NCBI RefSeq assembly: GCF_000184705.1
Contig: NC_014831.1
Span: 682,001-746,000, forward strand
DNA length: 64,000 bases
Origin: Thermaerobacter marianensis DSM 12885
GTDB taxonomy: Bacteria; Bacillota; Sulfobacillia; Thermaerobacterales; Thermaerobacteraceae
Direction: 5' to 3'
Shown here: positions 9,185 through 17,472 of the stretch, piece by piece
Layout: each line of letters starts with the position of its first letter
Position numbering within the stretch: position 1 is the first letter of the stretch
Notes under the pieces: generated by a model
The model's input: only the letters and a program-made list of their open reading frames with translations
What the model was told of the DNA's origin: nothing
The model's database searches: none
Position numbers and translations under genes: made by a program

Positions 9185-9425
9185 TGCGCGTCTTTGGACG
9201 GCCCGCCGGGTACGGCAAGGCCCGCCCCTGCCACGGCCCCAAGGAAGCAGGAAGAAAGAGGGAGACCGGGGAAGTCCCCTTCGGTCACCGGGGAACCGCC
9301 CGATGTCTGGGCACGGGCAGCCGTACACCGTCGGGGCGTTTGGAACCGCACGGCACCGGCGATGCGGCACCGCATCCCGCCGGCCCGGGCCGAAGCGCCT
9401 GCCGCCGGGTGGTGCGCAGCGCCGG
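9185..9425. other. Intergenic, no gene seen
   Basis: GC-rich sequence between the liv terminator and the 3' end of the minus-strand RsfA-like gene. No coding frame with a ribosome site, RNA gene or clear repeat was seen. Confidence 0.5.
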
Positions 9426-10088
9426 TCACGAGACGGGCGGTTCACCGGGCGGGGCAGCGGGTTCGTCCGCCGCGGGCCGGCCGGGGCTCCAGCCGGGTGC
9501 GTCCGCCGTCGCGGGATCCGCCGGCTCGGGGGCCGCGGAGAAGGGGGGCGCCGCCGCCACGCCGGAAGCCGGTTCCTCCGCGGGGGCGGCGCGGTCGCTG
9601 GCACCCGATTCCGCTGCGGCCGGGTGGGCCGGAGGCAGTCCCTCCGGCCCGGGGTCCTGGGGGCGCTGCCCGGCGGTCGCGGGCTGCGCGGCCGGAGCGG
9701 CCGGCATCTGGTTCGCCGCCTGCTCGAGGCGCCGGGCGATGCGGTGCAGCTCGTCGGCGACGCGGTGCAGGTCTTCGGCGATCTGGGTCAGGACGCCGGC
9801 GCTTCCCCCGCCGGGTCGCGGCGCGCCGGACGGGCTGCGGCGGACCACCACCCCGGGGTCCCGGGCGGGGTCGCCGCCAAAGGCCTGCAGAACCTCCCAC
9901 CGCATGGCCATCTGCTCGGGGGAGGGGGTGACGCGAGGGCCCGATGCCTGCAGCGCCTGGACGAACCGGTGACACCCGTCCAGCACGGTGCCGCCCGCGT
10001 CCAGAGCCTCCTGGACGAAGGCCAGCAGCAGCCGGTCGGCCTCCGGCTCCCAGAAACGCAGGTGATCGGGGATGCGCACGGTGCTCAT
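9426..10088 (-). CDS. RsfA-like (Myb/SANT-type) DNA-binding protein with disordered tail
   Basis: 220 aa. The first 75 or so residues look like one Myb/SANT-like HTH of the kind found in the prespore regulator RsfA and its relatives: W-x-x-E-(A)DRLLLAFVQEALDAGGTVLDG near 13-40, then VTPSPEQMAMRWEVLQAFGG near 55-75. A short helical stretch (QIAEDLHRVADELHRIARRLEQA) follows and may be a coiled coil for self-association. The last 95 residues are Ala/Pro/Glu-rich and disordered, ending with DEPAAPPGEPPVS. The start ATG at 10088 has GAGGTGAA upstream. A GTG 9 bases earlier lies on the ribosome site. RsfA kinship is by pattern only. A role in sporulation transcription is inference. Confidence 0.6.
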   Translation of the reverse strand: MSTVRIPDHLRFWEPEADRLLLAFVQEALDAGGTVLDGCHRFVQALQASGPRVTPSPEQMAMRWEVLQAFGGDPARDPGVVVRRSPSGAPRPGGGSAGVLTQIAEDLHRVADELHRIARRLEQAANQMPAAPAAQPATAGQRPQDPGPEGLPPAHPAAAESGASDRAAPAEEPASGVAAAPPFSAAPEPADPATADAPGWSPGRPAADEPAAPPGEPPVS

Positions 10089-10441
10089 GCCCTTCACCTC
10101 GATTCGCCCAGGGGGGCGAGTTGGTGCGGCCGGGGGCGGGTGCCACGGGCCGCCCTGTCACGGAACGGGATCGGCTCGTCGCGGACTGCCCGCGACGGGG
10201 ACCGTCACACCGCGGATGGCCCGCAACCGGTGCCGCAGCTCGTGAAGACGTCCCGTCCTAAAAGGCAGCCTTCGCCACGTTGGGATCACCGCGAACCGCC
10301 GATTCCGGCCGGGGAAAATGCCGGAAATCGTTAGATAGTTCTGACAATGATTCGGCACGCGCGAAGGGGTTCCTTCTGGGGGACGGGCGCACGGCCGCTG
10401 GAACGATCCGTTCAATAACATACGCGAGAGGTGGACGACCT
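10089..10441. other. Divergent promoter region between the RsfA-like gene and the EamA permease
   Basis: No gene was seen. A locally AT-rich stretch at about 10315-10355 (containing GACAAT at 10345-10350) and another at 10411-10422 are likely promoter sites for the permease. No confident -35 could be paired with either. GTCGCGG/CCGCGAC at about 10177-10195 forms a short hairpin. Confidence 0.5.
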
Positions 10442-11398
10442 TTGGCATACCTTTTACTGGCACTGACCCCCCTGCTCTGGGCGGGCAACTGGACCATCGC
10501 CAAAGAGCTGGTGCGCCGGGTTCATCCTGCCGATCTGGTGCTGGTGCGGTGGGCCCTGGCCGCCGTGGTCCTGGCGCCCATCGTCTACTGGCGGGAGGGC
10601 GGCCTGCCGCGCCCGCAGGGGCGGGACTGGCTGGCGGTGATGCTGTGCGGCTTGACGGGCATGGCCGGGTACAACACGCTGCAGTACATCGCCCAGCAGC
10701 AGACCACCAACATCAACGGCACGCTGATCTACACGTCGTCCCCGGCCCTGACCTTCCTGCTGGCGGTGCCGGTGCTGCACGAGCGGGTGACGCCGCGGCG
10801 GGCGGTGGGGGCGGCGCTGAGCCTGGCCGGGACGGCCTGGATCCTGTCGGGCGGCTCCCTGGAGCTGCTCCGGAGCTGGCGGTTCAACCCGGGCGACGTG
10901 CTGATGGTGGCCGCCTCGGCCAGCTGGGCGGTGTACACCGTAGTGACCCGGGTGGGCACGCGCCGGCTCTCGCCGCTGGCCCTGACGCTCTATGCCGCCG
11001 CCGCGGGGACCGTCATGACGGCCCTTGGCCGCGGCTGGAGCCTGGCCCGCGGGGAGGCGTGGAGCTTGTCGCTGCATGACGCCTGGGCGGTGCTCTACAT
11101 CGGGGTGGTGTCGTCGGCCGTCGCCTACCTGTTCTGGAACGAGGGGGTGCGCCGCATCGGCGCCGGGCCGGCGTCGATCTTCGCGAACCTGCTGCCCGTC
11201 TACACGGCGGCCCTGTCCATCGCCCTGCTGGGCGAGCAGCTGACGGCAGCCCACGTGGTGGGCGGCTTGGCGGTGCTGGGGGGCGTGTACCTGGTGGCCG
11301 CCCCGGCCGCGGCCGGCCGGGCGGCCCCGGCGCCTGCGGCCGCCGGGGCGGGCCGGGCGTTGCCGGCACGCCGTGGTGGTGGTGGAAGACGGGGATGA
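10442..11398 (+). CDS. EamA-family (drug/metabolite transporter) permease
   Basis: 318 aa with about ten hydrophobic segments arranged as two EamA repeats. Conserved bits include PLLWAGNWTIAKELV in segment 1, YTSSPALTFLLAVPVLHERVTPRRAVG near the end of repeat 1 and LLPVYTALS-like plus LLGEQLTAAHVVGGLAVLGGVYL at the end of repeat 2. The start is TTG at 10442, preceded by GAGAGGTGG at 8 bases. No ATG fits both the ribosome site and the family start. The last 45 residues are low-complexity Ala/Gly/Arg. Families of this type export small metabolites or amino acids, but the substrate cannot be told here. Confidence 0.85.
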   Translation: MAYLLLALTPLLWAGNWTIAKELVRRVHPADLVLVRWALAAVVLAPIVYWREGGLPRPQGRDWLAVMLCGLTGMAGYNTLQYIAQQQTTNINGTLIYTSSPALTFLLAVPVLHERVTPRRAVGAALSLAGTAWILSGGSLELLRSWRFNPGDVLMVAASASWAVYTVVTRVGTRRLSPLALTLYAAAAGTVMTALGRGWSLARGEAWSLSLHDAWAVLYIGVVSSAVAYLFWNEGVRRIGAGPASIFANLLPVYTAALSIALLGEQLTAAHVVGGLAVLGGVYLVAAPAAAGRAAPAPAAAGAGRALPARRGGGGRRG

Positions 11399-11718
11399 AC
11401 CGGCGGGCGTGGCAGCCCACTGCCGCACCGGGGTCGGCACCGGACGGGCTCGAACGCAGCCCGAAGGGGGCGGAGGCCGGCGGGACCCGGTGGTCCGCTG
11501 CCGCTCAACCGCGAAGCGGGCGACACCATCGGAGGTGGGGTGCCGGGGCAGAGCCGGTGGCGGCCGCGGCTGCCGGCCGGTGTCGGTCTGGGAGGAACCG
11601 GCGCCTGTGGCCGCGGACCCGGTGCCTGCGGTTCCGACAGAACGTGGCACCGTTCTCGGCAGGAAGCCCTGCCGCCCACGGCGAACCGTGGCCGGGCATC
11701 GGCGGGAGGTGGACGACG
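11399..11718 (+). other. Intergenic, no gene seen
   Basis: 320 GC-rich bases between the permease and the propeller-like gene. An open frame continues through it in phase with the downstream gene, but it has no ribosome site and its Arg-rich translation looks non-coding. Confidence 0.5.
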
Positions 11719-13269
11719 TTGCCGCGCCGGCGATCCCCTGCGAGCCCATGGATCACCCTGGCGATGCTGGCGGCGCTCCTGACGGGGGCCGGGTACGGCT
11801 GGTGGCGATCCGGGGGTGGGCCGGATGCTGCCGGGCCGGGTTCGACCCCCGCCGGGGATGCGGCACCGGCCCCGGGGGTGGATGCCGGCCAGGGCACGGG
11901 CCTGCCGGGCCAGCCGGGGATCCCGGCGGGCGGCGGCGCCACCGGCCCCGCCGGCGAAGAGGCCGCCCTGGCCAATCCGCTGTGGCCCCTGATCCAGCCC
12001 GTCGACCTGGCGGGCGGGGCGGAGGTCCGCCCCCGTCCCGTGGCCATGGCCGCCGAGGGGTATGGCGGCGTCCTGGGGATCACCGGCGACCGCCTGTGGT
12101 TTGCCGGCCCCGGTGAGGGGCCGGCGGAGATCTTCCGGCTGCCGCCGGGCCACCGGTGGGCCAGCCCTGTGGTGCCGGCGCCCGACGGCAGCGCCGTCGC
12201 CCTGCTGACCCGGGCCGAGGCGGGGACCCCCTATCTGTGGGTGGTCCAGAGCGACCTCACCTCAACGCCCCACGCCGTTCCCGACGACCTCAGGCGGCCG
12301 GCCACCGTGGCCTGGGCCGGTCCCGGCGCCGTGGTGGCGGGGGATCCGCCGTATCTGCTGGACGTGGCATCCGGCCGCTGGTCGCGCCTGCCCGGCGGGG
12401 CGCTGACCTGGTCCGGCCCGCCGTCGCCCGGCGGCCGCTACTGGATCTACGGCGCCGCCACGGAGGAGGGCGGAACAGGCGCCACCCTCTACGTGGTGGA
12501 CCGCCGGCGGGGCGGGGTGCGGCCGCTGGACCTGGGCGGCGACCCGGACCTGGCGGTGCTGCCCGGGCCGTGGGTCGACGAGGGGCGCTTCCTGGCCGCC
12601 CTCAGCGCGGGGGCCGGTTCGTCCGGAGGAACCGGCGCCGGTGCCGCGGCGCCCGTGCGGCAGGTGGTGGCGGTGGACGCCGGCACCGGCCGGTGGGAGG
12701 CCGTCTTCGACGGCGGCGGCGCAGACTGGAATATCCTGGGCGCCAGCCCGAACGGTCGATGGGTGGTGCTGGCGCCGGGGGCGGACGGCGGTGCCGCCGG
12801 ATCCTGGCGGCTGCTCGACACCACGCGAGGCACCTTGCACGAGGTGGCGCCCGGGTGGGCCGAGCCCGGCGTCGCCTGGGACGCCCGCATCGAGTGGTTG
12901 TTTTACCTTGCGCCGGGCGGCAGCGGGGCCGTTCGGCTCGAGGGACGGCGCCTCCCTGCCGGTGACGGCGGTGACGGCGGCGCCGGTGCTGCCGCCTTGT
13001 CCGGCCTGAAGGGCGCCGGCAACGGCAGTACGGATGGGACCGGCGGCGGTGCGGGGAACGGCGCCACCTCCGAAGGGAACACCGGGCAAATGGTGTCGCC
13101 GGATTCCTGGCCGCCGGTTCGACCTGCGCCGGCGGGCATCCGACGGCTTCTGGCGGTGGACCTGGCGGCCGCGGTGGCGTGGGTGGAATTGAACCCCGGT
13201 GGGCCATCGGCCGCACCCGTCGTCGCCCGCTGGAATCTCGCCGAGGGACGGCTGGAGCCACTGCGATAG
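11719..13269 (+). CDS. Membrane-anchored, propeller-like extracytoplasmic protein of unknown function
   Basis: 516 aa. A short basic start (MPRRRSPASPW) is followed by one membrane segment (about 11-27, ITLAMLAALLTGAGYGWW), then a Gly/Pro-rich spacer to about 80, then a long domain. That domain repeats strand patterns such as DGSAVALLTRAEAGTPYLWVV, PGGRYWIYGAATEEGG and NGRWVVLAPGADGG, resembling TolB/WD40-type blades. A second low-complexity stretch lies near 415-470. TTG at 11719 is chosen as the start because GGGAGGTGG lies 6 bases upstream. The fold is suggested by repeat spacing only. No catalytic motif was recognised. It probably faces the cell envelope. Confidence 0.6.
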   Translation: MPRRRSPASPWITLAMLAALLTGAGYGWWRSGGGPDAAGPGSTPAGDAAPAPGVDAGQGTGLPGQPGIPAGGGATGPAGEEAALANPLWPLIQPVDLAGGAEVRPRPVAMAAEGYGGVLGITGDRLWFAGPGEGPAEIFRLPPGHRWASPVVPAPDGSAVALLTRAEAGTPYLWVVQSDLTSTPHAVPDDLRRPATVAWAGPGAVVAGDPPYLLDVASGRWSRLPGGALTWSGPPSPGGRYWIYGAATEEGGTGATLYVVDRRRGGVRPLDLGGDPDLAVLPGPWVDEGRFLAALSAGAGSSGGTGAGAAAPVRQVVAVDAGTGRWEAVFDGGGADWNILGASPNGRWVVLAPGADGGAAGSWRLLDTTRGTLHEVAPGWAEPGVAWDARIEWLFYLAPGGSGAVRLEGRRLPAGDGGDGGAGAAALSGLKGAGNGSTDGTGGGAGNGATSEGNTGQMVSPDSWPPVRPAPAGIRRLLAVDLAAAVAWVELNPGGPSAAPVVARWNLAEGRLEPLR

Positions 13270-13344
13270 TTTCGCGCTGCGCCAGGGCCGGTCACGTCCC
13301 AGGACGGCCGCCATGATGCGCCATCCGGCATCCCACCGCGAATC

Positions 13345-13797
13345 TCACTGCGTGGATGGGGTGCCGTCGAGGATCTTCAGGATCTCCTCGGGTGTCGTGG
13401 CGTTCCGCAACCCTGCCACCGTCTCATCGTTCCCAAGGGCCTCGGCCAGGGCCGACATCAAGCGCAGGTGGTCGTCTCCGTCGACAGCGGCCAGTCCCAG
13501 CACGAGATCGACGGGATCCAGGTCCGGATTGCCGAATGCGACGGGAGGGTGGAGCCGAACCAGCGACAGCGCTGAGCGAACGGCTCCCGCTTCGGGTCGC
13601 GCGTGAGGCAGCGCGATGCCCGGACCGATGACGATGTACGGACCGAGCTGTTTCACCGTTTCCACCATCGCACGGGCGTAGTCCGATGACGCTGCGCCAC
13701 ACTCAACCAGGAGCCGGCCCGCTTCCGCCACCGCGTCCTCCCAGCTACGGACTGTCACGTCCAGCCGGATGGCCCGCGGATCCAGCCACGCCTTCAT
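13345..13797 (-). CDS. PTS sugar transporter subunit IIA (mannitol/ascorbate type)
   Basis: 150 aa, one PTS_EIIA type-2 domain. The phosphorylation site lies in IVIGPGIALPHARPEAG, where the His of ALPHARP accepts phosphate from HPr, and ALSLVRLHPPVAFGNPDLDPVDLVLGLA follows as usual. By family knowledge it passes phosphate to the IIB encoded divergently at 14012. The start ATG at 13797 has GGGAGGTT upstream. The opposite orientation to IIB/IIC is unusual, because these subunits normally share one operon. The intergenic inverted repeat at 13957-13990 could co-regulate both directions. UlaC-like by company with an UlaA-type IIC. Confidence 0.88.
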   Translation of the reverse strand: MKAWLDPRAIRLDVTVRSWEDAVAEAGRLLVECGAASSDYARAMVETVKQLGPYIVIGPGIALPHARPEAGAVRSALSLVRLHPPVAFGNPDLDPVDLVLGLAAVDGDDHLRLMSALAEALGNDETVAGLRNATTPEEILKILDGTPSTQ

Positions 13798-13956
13798 TGG
13801 AACCTCCCTTTCTCCATGAAGTCCCACAGGTTGAACCCGGCGAACCGCCTCCCGGGCAGGACATCCCAGCCAGCCTGCCCATGCGTTGACGGGCGGCGGG
13901 AAACCGCGCCCGGCGGCCCGCCGGCAGGAAAGTCGACGACCCTGCCGAAACACCCA

Positions 13957-13990
13957 GGTGGTCAACATGTATATACCACTGTTCACCACC
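13957..13990. promoter_or_regulatory. Inverted repeat, candidate GntR operator between the divergent PTS genes
   Basis: GGTGGTCAACA (13957-13967) and TGTTCACCACC (13980-13990) are inverted copies with one mismatch. They flank TGTATATACCAC, which itself resembles the TGGTATA-type half sites of NagR/HutC-class GntR repressors. It sits 21 bases upstream of the EIIB start and in the only AT-rich part of the spacer, where promoters for both directions are expected. The GntR protein encoded at 16581 is the natural candidate to bind it. Confidence 0.6.
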
Positions 13991-14011
13991 CGTAGAAAGG
14001 AGGGACGGGGC

Positions 14012-14296
14012 GTGCTGCGGATCGCCACGGTGTGCGGGGTCGGCATGGGGACGAGCTTGCTCCTCAAGATGAACGTGCAGGACGTATGCCGGCAGCTCGG
14101 TGTCGAGGCCGAGGTGGAACATATGGACGTCACCCAGGCCAAAGGCGCACGGGTCGACGTCATCATCGCTTCGGCTTCGCTGGCGGCTGATCTGGGGGAC
14201 GTGGGCAAGCCGGTGTTGCCCATCCGCAACTTCATGAACAAGGACGAGATCCGGCAGCAGCTGCAACAGTTCCTGACCAGCCGCGCATCATCGTGA
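14012..14296 (+). CDS. PTS sugar transporter subunit IIB (ascorbate type)
   Basis: 94 aa. It begins MLRIATVCGVGMGTSLLLKM, where the Cys of CGVGMGTS is the phosphocysteine site of the lactose/ascorbate-type IIB fold. DVIIASASLAADL matches the second half of the domain. The start GTG at 14012 has AAAGGAGGGA at 6-7 bases. Upstream in-frame codons cross the operator region and are unlikely. It receives phosphate from IIA (13345-13797) and donates it to the sugar carried by IIC (14373). A GC hairpin lies in the gap to the IIC gene. Confidence 0.9.
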   Translation: MLRIATVCGVGMGTSLLLKMNVQDVCRQLGVEAEVEHMDVTQAKGARVDVIIASASLAADLGDVGKPVLPIRNFMNKDEIRQQLQQFLTSRASS

Positions 14297-14325
14297 CGAA
14301 CCCTGGACCCTGTCGCAGGATTCGG

Positions 14326-14351
14326 CCGGCCCCAGGAAAGGGCGGGGCCGG
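14326..14351 (+). other. Hairpin between EIIB and EIIC genes
   Basis: CCGGCCCC (14326-14333) pairs with GGGGCCGG (14344-14351) and is followed by TTCTT. It lies just ahead of the EIIC ribosome site. It may partly terminate transcription or protect the IIB message end. The T tract is too short for a confident terminator. Confidence 0.45.
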
Positions 14352-14372
14352 TTCTTCGAGGGGTGGGTACCC

Positions 14373-15656
14373 GTGACCGTACAGGCGATTGCCAAGTTCC
14401 TGGCCGACAACCTCTTCGGCCAGCCGGCGCTGCTGATCGGTCTGGTCGCGATGATTGGCCTGATCGCCCAGCGCAAGAGCTTTTCCGAGACGGTGCAGGG
14501 AACGATCAAGGCCATTGCGGGATTCTTGATCATCAACATCGGCGCCGGCGTCCTTGTGGAAGCCCTGAACCACTTCACGCCCATCGTGCAGGCGGCTTTC
14601 GGCGTCGAGCAGCCCCCGGCCCAGGGCATGGGCCTGGACCAGTTCATGGCCCAATACAGCGACGACGCCACATTGATCATGACCTTCGGCTTTTTGCTGA
14701 ACGTGCTCCTGGCACGCTTCACGCCGGCCCGCAACATCTACCTGACGGGTCACCTGATGTTCTGGATCGCCCTGACGCTGATCGCGGTCATGGTGGAGGT
14801 CAATCCCAGCATCAGCCAGATGCAGCTGGTCGTGATGGGGTCGATCATCGCCGGCCTGTATTGGACGCTTCAACCGCTGTACGTTCAGCGGTACATGACC
14901 CGCATCACCGGTACACCCGATCTGGCGTATGGCCACACTTCGTCCAGTAATGCATTTCTCGCCGGTCTCGTGGGCCAGCTCGTGGGCAATCCGGAACGGA
15001 GCACGGAGAACCTCAAGTTGCCGCGGCACCTCTCGTTTTTCCGCGACGTCACGGTGAGCACCAGCGTCGTCGTGGCCGTGGTGGCGGCCCTGGCGGCCGT
15101 GGCTGCGGGGCGCGGCGCGGTGCAGGAACAGGCGGGATCGATGCACTACATCGTCTACGCCGCCCTCGAAGGACTGCGGTTTGGAGCCGGCACCGCCGTG
15201 CTGCTCATGGGGGTGCGGATGATCCTGGCCGAGATCGTGCCGGCCTTCCGGGGCATTGCCGAGAAGCTGGTGCCCGGCGCGCGGCCGGCCCTGGACTGCC
15301 CGATCGTCTTCGACTTTGCGCCGACGGCGGTCCTGATCGGCTTCCTCTCGGCTTTCGCTGCCTTCACCGTCCTGATGTTCCTGTTCGGTGCGCTGGGCTG
15401 GGCGGTCATCATTCCCCCGATGATTCCCCTGTTCTTCCCGGGCGGCGCCGCCGGCGTGTTCGGCAATGCGACGGGTGGCCTTCGGGGCGCGGTGCTGGGC
15501 GGGGCCATCACAGGCATCATGCTGGCCGTCGGGCAGCCCATCGCGGCCAGCATGCTCTCCCATACGGCGTCGGAACTTGCGGTGCTCGCCGATCCCGACT
15601 GGTTCATCCTGATCGTGGTCTTCAAGACCCTGTTCGGGTGGATCTGGGGTTCGTGA
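14373..15656 (+). CDS. PTS sugar transporter subunit IIC, UlaA (ascorbate) family
   Basis: 427 aa, strongly hydrophobic with about ten membrane segments. Family features include LADNLFGQPALLIGLVAMIGLIAQRKS at the N-terminus, INIGAGVLVEALNHFTPI, and PSHT-like, glycine-rich FFPGGAAGVFGNATGG near the C-terminus. By family knowledge UlaA-type IIC translocates and, with IIB, phosphorylates the sugar. The characterised substrate is L-ascorbate, but here no ascorbate catabolic genes follow. The next genes are SIS, GntR, nagA and nagB, which argue for an amino sugar. The start GTG has GAGGGGTGG upstream. Confidence 0.88.
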   Translation: MTVQAIAKFLADNLFGQPALLIGLVAMIGLIAQRKSFSETVQGTIKAIAGFLIINIGAGVLVEALNHFTPIVQAAFGVEQPPAQGMGLDQFMAQYSDDATLIMTFGFLLNVLLARFTPARNIYLTGHLMFWIALTLIAVMVEVNPSISQMQLVVMGSIIAGLYWTLQPLYVQRYMTRITGTPDLAYGHTSSSNAFLAGLVGQLVGNPERSTENLKLPRHLSFFRDVTVSTSVVVAVVAALAAVAAGRGAVQEQAGSMHYIVYAALEGLRFGAGTAVLLMGVRMILAEIVPAFRGIAEKLVPGARPALDCPIVFDFAPTAVLIGFLSAFAAFTVLMFLFGALGWAVIIPPMIPLFFPGGAAGVFGNATGGLRGAVLGGAITGIMLAVGQPIAASMLSHTASELAVLADPDWFILIVVFKTLFGWIWGS

Positions 15657-15687
15657 CACGACGAGGGGAAGGCGGGCATCCCGCGGC

Positions 15688-15719
15688 GCGGGCGGCCGGT
15701 GATCCTGCCGGCCGCCCGC
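15688..15719 (+). terminator. Hairpin after the EIIC gene
   Basis: GCGGGCGGCCGG (15688-15699) is perfectly complementary to CCGGCCGCCCGC (15708-15719). Only scattered T residues follow. It may reduce read-through from the PTS genes into the catabolic genes. Confidence 0.5.
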
Positions 15720-15789
15720 CCGTTCGTCGTTCGTCTGGGCCATGTTGGGCAGAGGAGTGAGCCTATCGCAGGGGAGTGGGCGTGAGGCG

Positions 15790-16563
15790 ATGTCTGCTGC
15801 GAGGTATCTTGAAGAAGTACGGCGTCTGCTGGATTACATCGAGACAAGCCAGATGCCCGTGATCCATGAGGTGGCCCGCGCAGCCTTCGACGTGATCGTT
15901 CGGGGCGGTGTCATCCACGTCTTTGGCGCGGGTCACGCCCACATGGTGGCGGAAGAGGCCTTCGCCCGCGCGGGCGGCCTGGTGCCCACCGTGGCGCTGT
16001 TGGATCCGGGGTTCATGGTGTACGGTGGGTTCTTGAAGAACAGTGCATTAGAACGGCTGCCCGGGTACGGCCGGCTCGTCTTCGAGCATTACGACACGCG
16101 ACCCGGCGAGATCGTGGTGGTCCACTCGCAGTCGGGGAGGAACGCGGCCCCCGTCGACGTGGCCCTGGCGGCCCGGGAGAAGGGCCTGAAGGTGGTCGCG
16201 ATCACCTCGCTGGCCCATTCCAAGGCCGTGGAATCGGGTCACCCCAGCGGCCTGAAGCTTTACCAGGTTGCCGATTGGGTGATCGACAACGGCTGTCCCC
16301 ATGGGGACGCCATCCTGGAATTTGGGCAGGGTCGCCCGCGGGTGGCACCGCTTTCGACCGTGGCGGGTGTCGTCATCTGGAACATGATTGTTGCGGAGGT
16401 CGCTGCCCTGCTGGCCGGGGCAGCGAGCGCCGGTCCAGATGGCACCGATCGCCAGCCGTCGTCGTTCTTCCCCTTCTGGACGAGTGCCAACGTCGAAGGC
16501 GGGGCCGAAGCCAACCGGCGGTACGTGGAAGCCTACCGCGGCCGGTGGCGCAACTTGATTTGA
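15790..16563 (+). CDS. SIS-domain sugar-phosphate protein (UPF0309-like)
   Basis: 257 aa with one SIS (sugar isomerase) domain. GGVIHVFGAGHAHMVAEEAFARAGG at about 38-62 holds the phosphosugar-binding loop, VVVHSQSGRNAAPVDVALAAREKGLKVVAITS is the second conserved block, and DNGCPHGDAILEF is typical of UPF0309 members. By family knowledge SIS proteins isomerise, cleave or sense phosphosugars. Between a PTS and nagAB it could convert the imported phosphosugar into GlcNAc-6-phosphate, for instance by ether cleavage or isomerisation, but this is inference. The start ATG at 15790 fits the family N-terminus. The ribosome site (GGGGAG at 13 bases) is not ideal, and ATG 15742 remains possible. Confidence 0.8.
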   Translation: MSAARYLEEVRRLLDYIETSQMPVIHEVARAAFDVIVRGGVIHVFGAGHAHMVAEEAFARAGGLVPTVALLDPGFMVYGGFLKNSALERLPGYGRLVFEHYDTRPGEIVVVHSQSGRNAAPVDVALAAREKGLKVVAITSLAHSKAVESGHPSGLKLYQVADWVIDNGCPHGDAILEFGQGRPRVAPLSTVAGVVIWNMIVAEVAALLAGAASAGPDGTDRQPSSFFPFWTSANVEGGAEANRRYVEAYRGRWRNLI

Positions 16564-16580
16564 TACGGGGGCGACAGGCG

Positions 16581-17411
16581 ATGGCCGCCCAGGGTGGGAA
16601 CCGCCCAACCCTGTACCTGGAAATCATGGAGGAGCTGCGGCGCCAGATCCGCGAGGGACGGTTACGGCCGGGCGACCGCATTCCGTCGGAGCGGGAATTG
16701 GCGGCGCAGTTCGGTGCCAGCCGCATGACCGTCCGTCACGCGCTGAACCAGCTGGCCTGGGACGGGATCATTGTGCGCCGTCAGGGCCGTGGCAGCTTCG
16801 TGGCGGAACCGAAGATCCCCCTTGGGCTCCAATTCCTGACCAGCTTTTCCGAGGATATGCGGCGCCGGGGCCTCACTCCGTCTTCCCGCCTGCTGGGCGT
16901 GGGCGTCACGGAGGCGGATCCGGCGACCGCCGAGGCATTGGGCCTCTTGGTCGACCGGCGCGTGACCGCCCTCCGGCGCGTGCGCTACGCAGACGACCGT
17001 CCCCTGTCCGTCGAGTACGTCCAGGTCCCTTACCGCTTGCTTCCTGCACTGGCCGATCACGTGCGGCAGGTCTTCAAAGGGAAGTCCCGCAGCGACTTCT
17101 CCCTCTATGCGTTTTTCGCCCGCGCCGGGATCGGCCTGGAACGGGCGCGGCAGACCGTAGAGGCCACGGTCGCCACGCCGGATCTGGCACGGCTGTTGCA
17201 GGTAGCCGAGGGAGCGCCGTTGCTCCTTCTGACACGGGTCAGCTACGACGGATCCGGACGCGCGGTGGAAATGGTCCGCGCCTGGTATCGGGGTGACCGG
17301 TACCGTTACGAAACGGAGCTGGTGCGGCCGCCCGCCGTCGACCCCACCGGAGCTGCGCCGGCAGCGGTCGGGTGGGAAGCCCCTGTCCAGACGCAAGGCA
17401 GGCAGGGGTGA
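16581..17411 (+). CDS. GntR-family (HutC/UTRA) transcriptional regulator
   Basis: 276 aa. Residues about 8-75 form a GntR winged helix: LYLEIMEELRRQIREGRLRPGDRIPSERELAAQFGASRMTVRHAL, then GRGSFVAEPK. Residues about 95-245 form a UTRA effector domain (VDRRVTALRRVRYADDRPLSVEYVQVPYRLLPAL). By family knowledge such regulators (NagR, DasR, YvoA) repress amino-sugar genes until a phosphosugar binds UTRA. The position between a PTS/SIS unit and nagAB supports that ligand class. It likely acts at the inverted repeat 13957-13990. ATG at 16581 is chosen, though the upstream ACGGGGGCG is a weak ribosome site. Confidence 0.88.
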   Translation: MAAQGGNRPTLYLEIMEELRRQIREGRLRPGDRIPSERELAAQFGASRMTVRHALNQLAWDGIIVRRQGRGSFVAEPKIPLGLQFLTSFSEDMRRRGLTPSSRLLGVGVTEADPATAEALGLLVDRRVTALRRVRYADDRPLSVEYVQVPYRLLPALADHVRQVFKGKSRSDFSLYAFFARAGIGLERARQTVEATVATPDLARLLQVAEGAPLLLLTRVSYDGSGRAVEMVRAWYRGDRYRYETELVRPPAVDPTGAAPAAVGWEAPVQTQGRQG

Positions 17412-17472
17412 AGGGATGCAACGAGCCGCAGGCAGGGGAAACACCGACAAGTCGCGTTAGGGGTGAATCGCG

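Noticed and set aside
14330-15656. Ascorbate utilisation operon
   Set aside because: The IIC is of the ascorbate family, but none of the ascorbate-6-phosphate lactonase, decarboxylase or epimerase genes is nearby. nagA and nagB are.
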